Positions 5,621 to 5,759 of a DNA stretch of 5,759 nt are shown here, piece after piece; the stretch's first letter is position 1, and the number at the start of each line of letters is the position of its first letter. The position numbers were made by a program, and so were the translations under genes. The DNA is taken from NCBI GenBank assembly GCA_043101835.1, contig JBICHM010000218.1:1-5759 (forward strand), read 5' to 3'. The notes beneath the pieces were generated by a model. The model saw only the letters and a list, made by a program, of their open reading frames with translations, ran no database searches and was not told the DNA's origin. The stretch is from JBICHM01 sp043101835. Its GTDB lineage: Bacteria > Planctomycetota > Phycisphaerae > Phycisphaerales > UBA1924.

Positions 5621-5759
5621 TCACGGCGTCGGCAGGGTGAACCCGACGCGGGCCCCGCCCAGCGGGGCGTCCTCCACGAGGACCTCGCCGTGGTGTTGCT
5701 GCACGATCCCGGCCACGATCGACAGCCCCAGTCCCGAACCCGGCTGGGAACGGTGGTGG
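5621..5759 (-). CDS. Sensor histidine kinase, C-terminal end only
   Basis: Only the last 45 residues are present; the gene enters from beyond the right edge, so it has no start here. The frame (codons ending at TGA 5623-5621) shows the ATP-binding G2 box GSGLGLSIV, then AGIVQQHHGEVLVED and a Gly-rich end, GGARVGFTLPTP. This is the usual C-terminus of the HATPase_c domain of two-component sensor kinases, where G2 lines the ATP lid and the final strand reads G-G-x-x-F-x-x-x-L-P. The preceding HHRSQP fits the ATP-lid region. The sensor input, the phosphorylated His box and the N box lie outside, so the signal and response regulator cannot be named. It is transcribed leftward, upstream of the truncated gene. 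Confidence 0.9.
   Translation of the reverse strand, partial: HHRSQPGSGLGLSIVAGIVQQHHGEVLVEDAPLGGARVGFTLPTP

Overview
The window is high-GC bacterial chromosomal DNA and looks like the end of an assembled contig: its first 12 bases match the tail of an Illumina adapter. The gene content suggests a Planctomycetota member, probably Phycisphaerae-like. The signs are a twin-module ABC-2 permease carrying NPV-x-WRE-type sequence, a small membrane protein ending in a CGxCGY...CPECG zinc ribbon, and an RNase Y. This placement is an inference from protein style and no phylogenetic marker was compared.

The left part (60-2510) is read leftward. A 607-residue ABC-2-type permease (687-2510) comes first, then a 13-bp stem-loop (639-667), then a 181-residue protein resembling the DUF5063 family (60-605). 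No ABC ATPase is visible next to the permease. A 479-bp divergent intergenic region (2511-2989) separates this unit from the rightward genes.

The centre (2990-5136) is read rightward. It holds a complete RNase Y (rny; membrane anchor, long coiled coil, KH domain, HD domain). Fourteen bases after it comes a small membrane protein with two predicted membrane segments and a C-terminal zinc ribbon. The two are probably co-transcribed. RNase Y is the membrane-bound endonuclease that starts mRNA decay; the role of its neighbour is unknown.

The right part (about 5228-5759) is read leftward and converges on the rny unit. At the window edge is the last 45 residues of a sensor histidine kinase (ATP-binding G2 box). 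Downstream of it is a short, apparently truncated gene resembling the N-terminal domain of N,N-dimethylformamidase-beta-like proteins. Its frame has no stop where the similarity ends and runs on antisense into the neighbouring gene. Between the convergent units are two 8-bp hairpins, each followed on opposite strands by the same CTCTTTG tail. They are best read as interlocked convergent terminators, and in the rightward transcript they could also fold into a compact three-way junction.

Most of the window is ordinary housekeeping or accessory content. The strongest second-look items are the adapter remnant, the interlocked terminator pair, the truncated gene, and the internal duplication of the permease.
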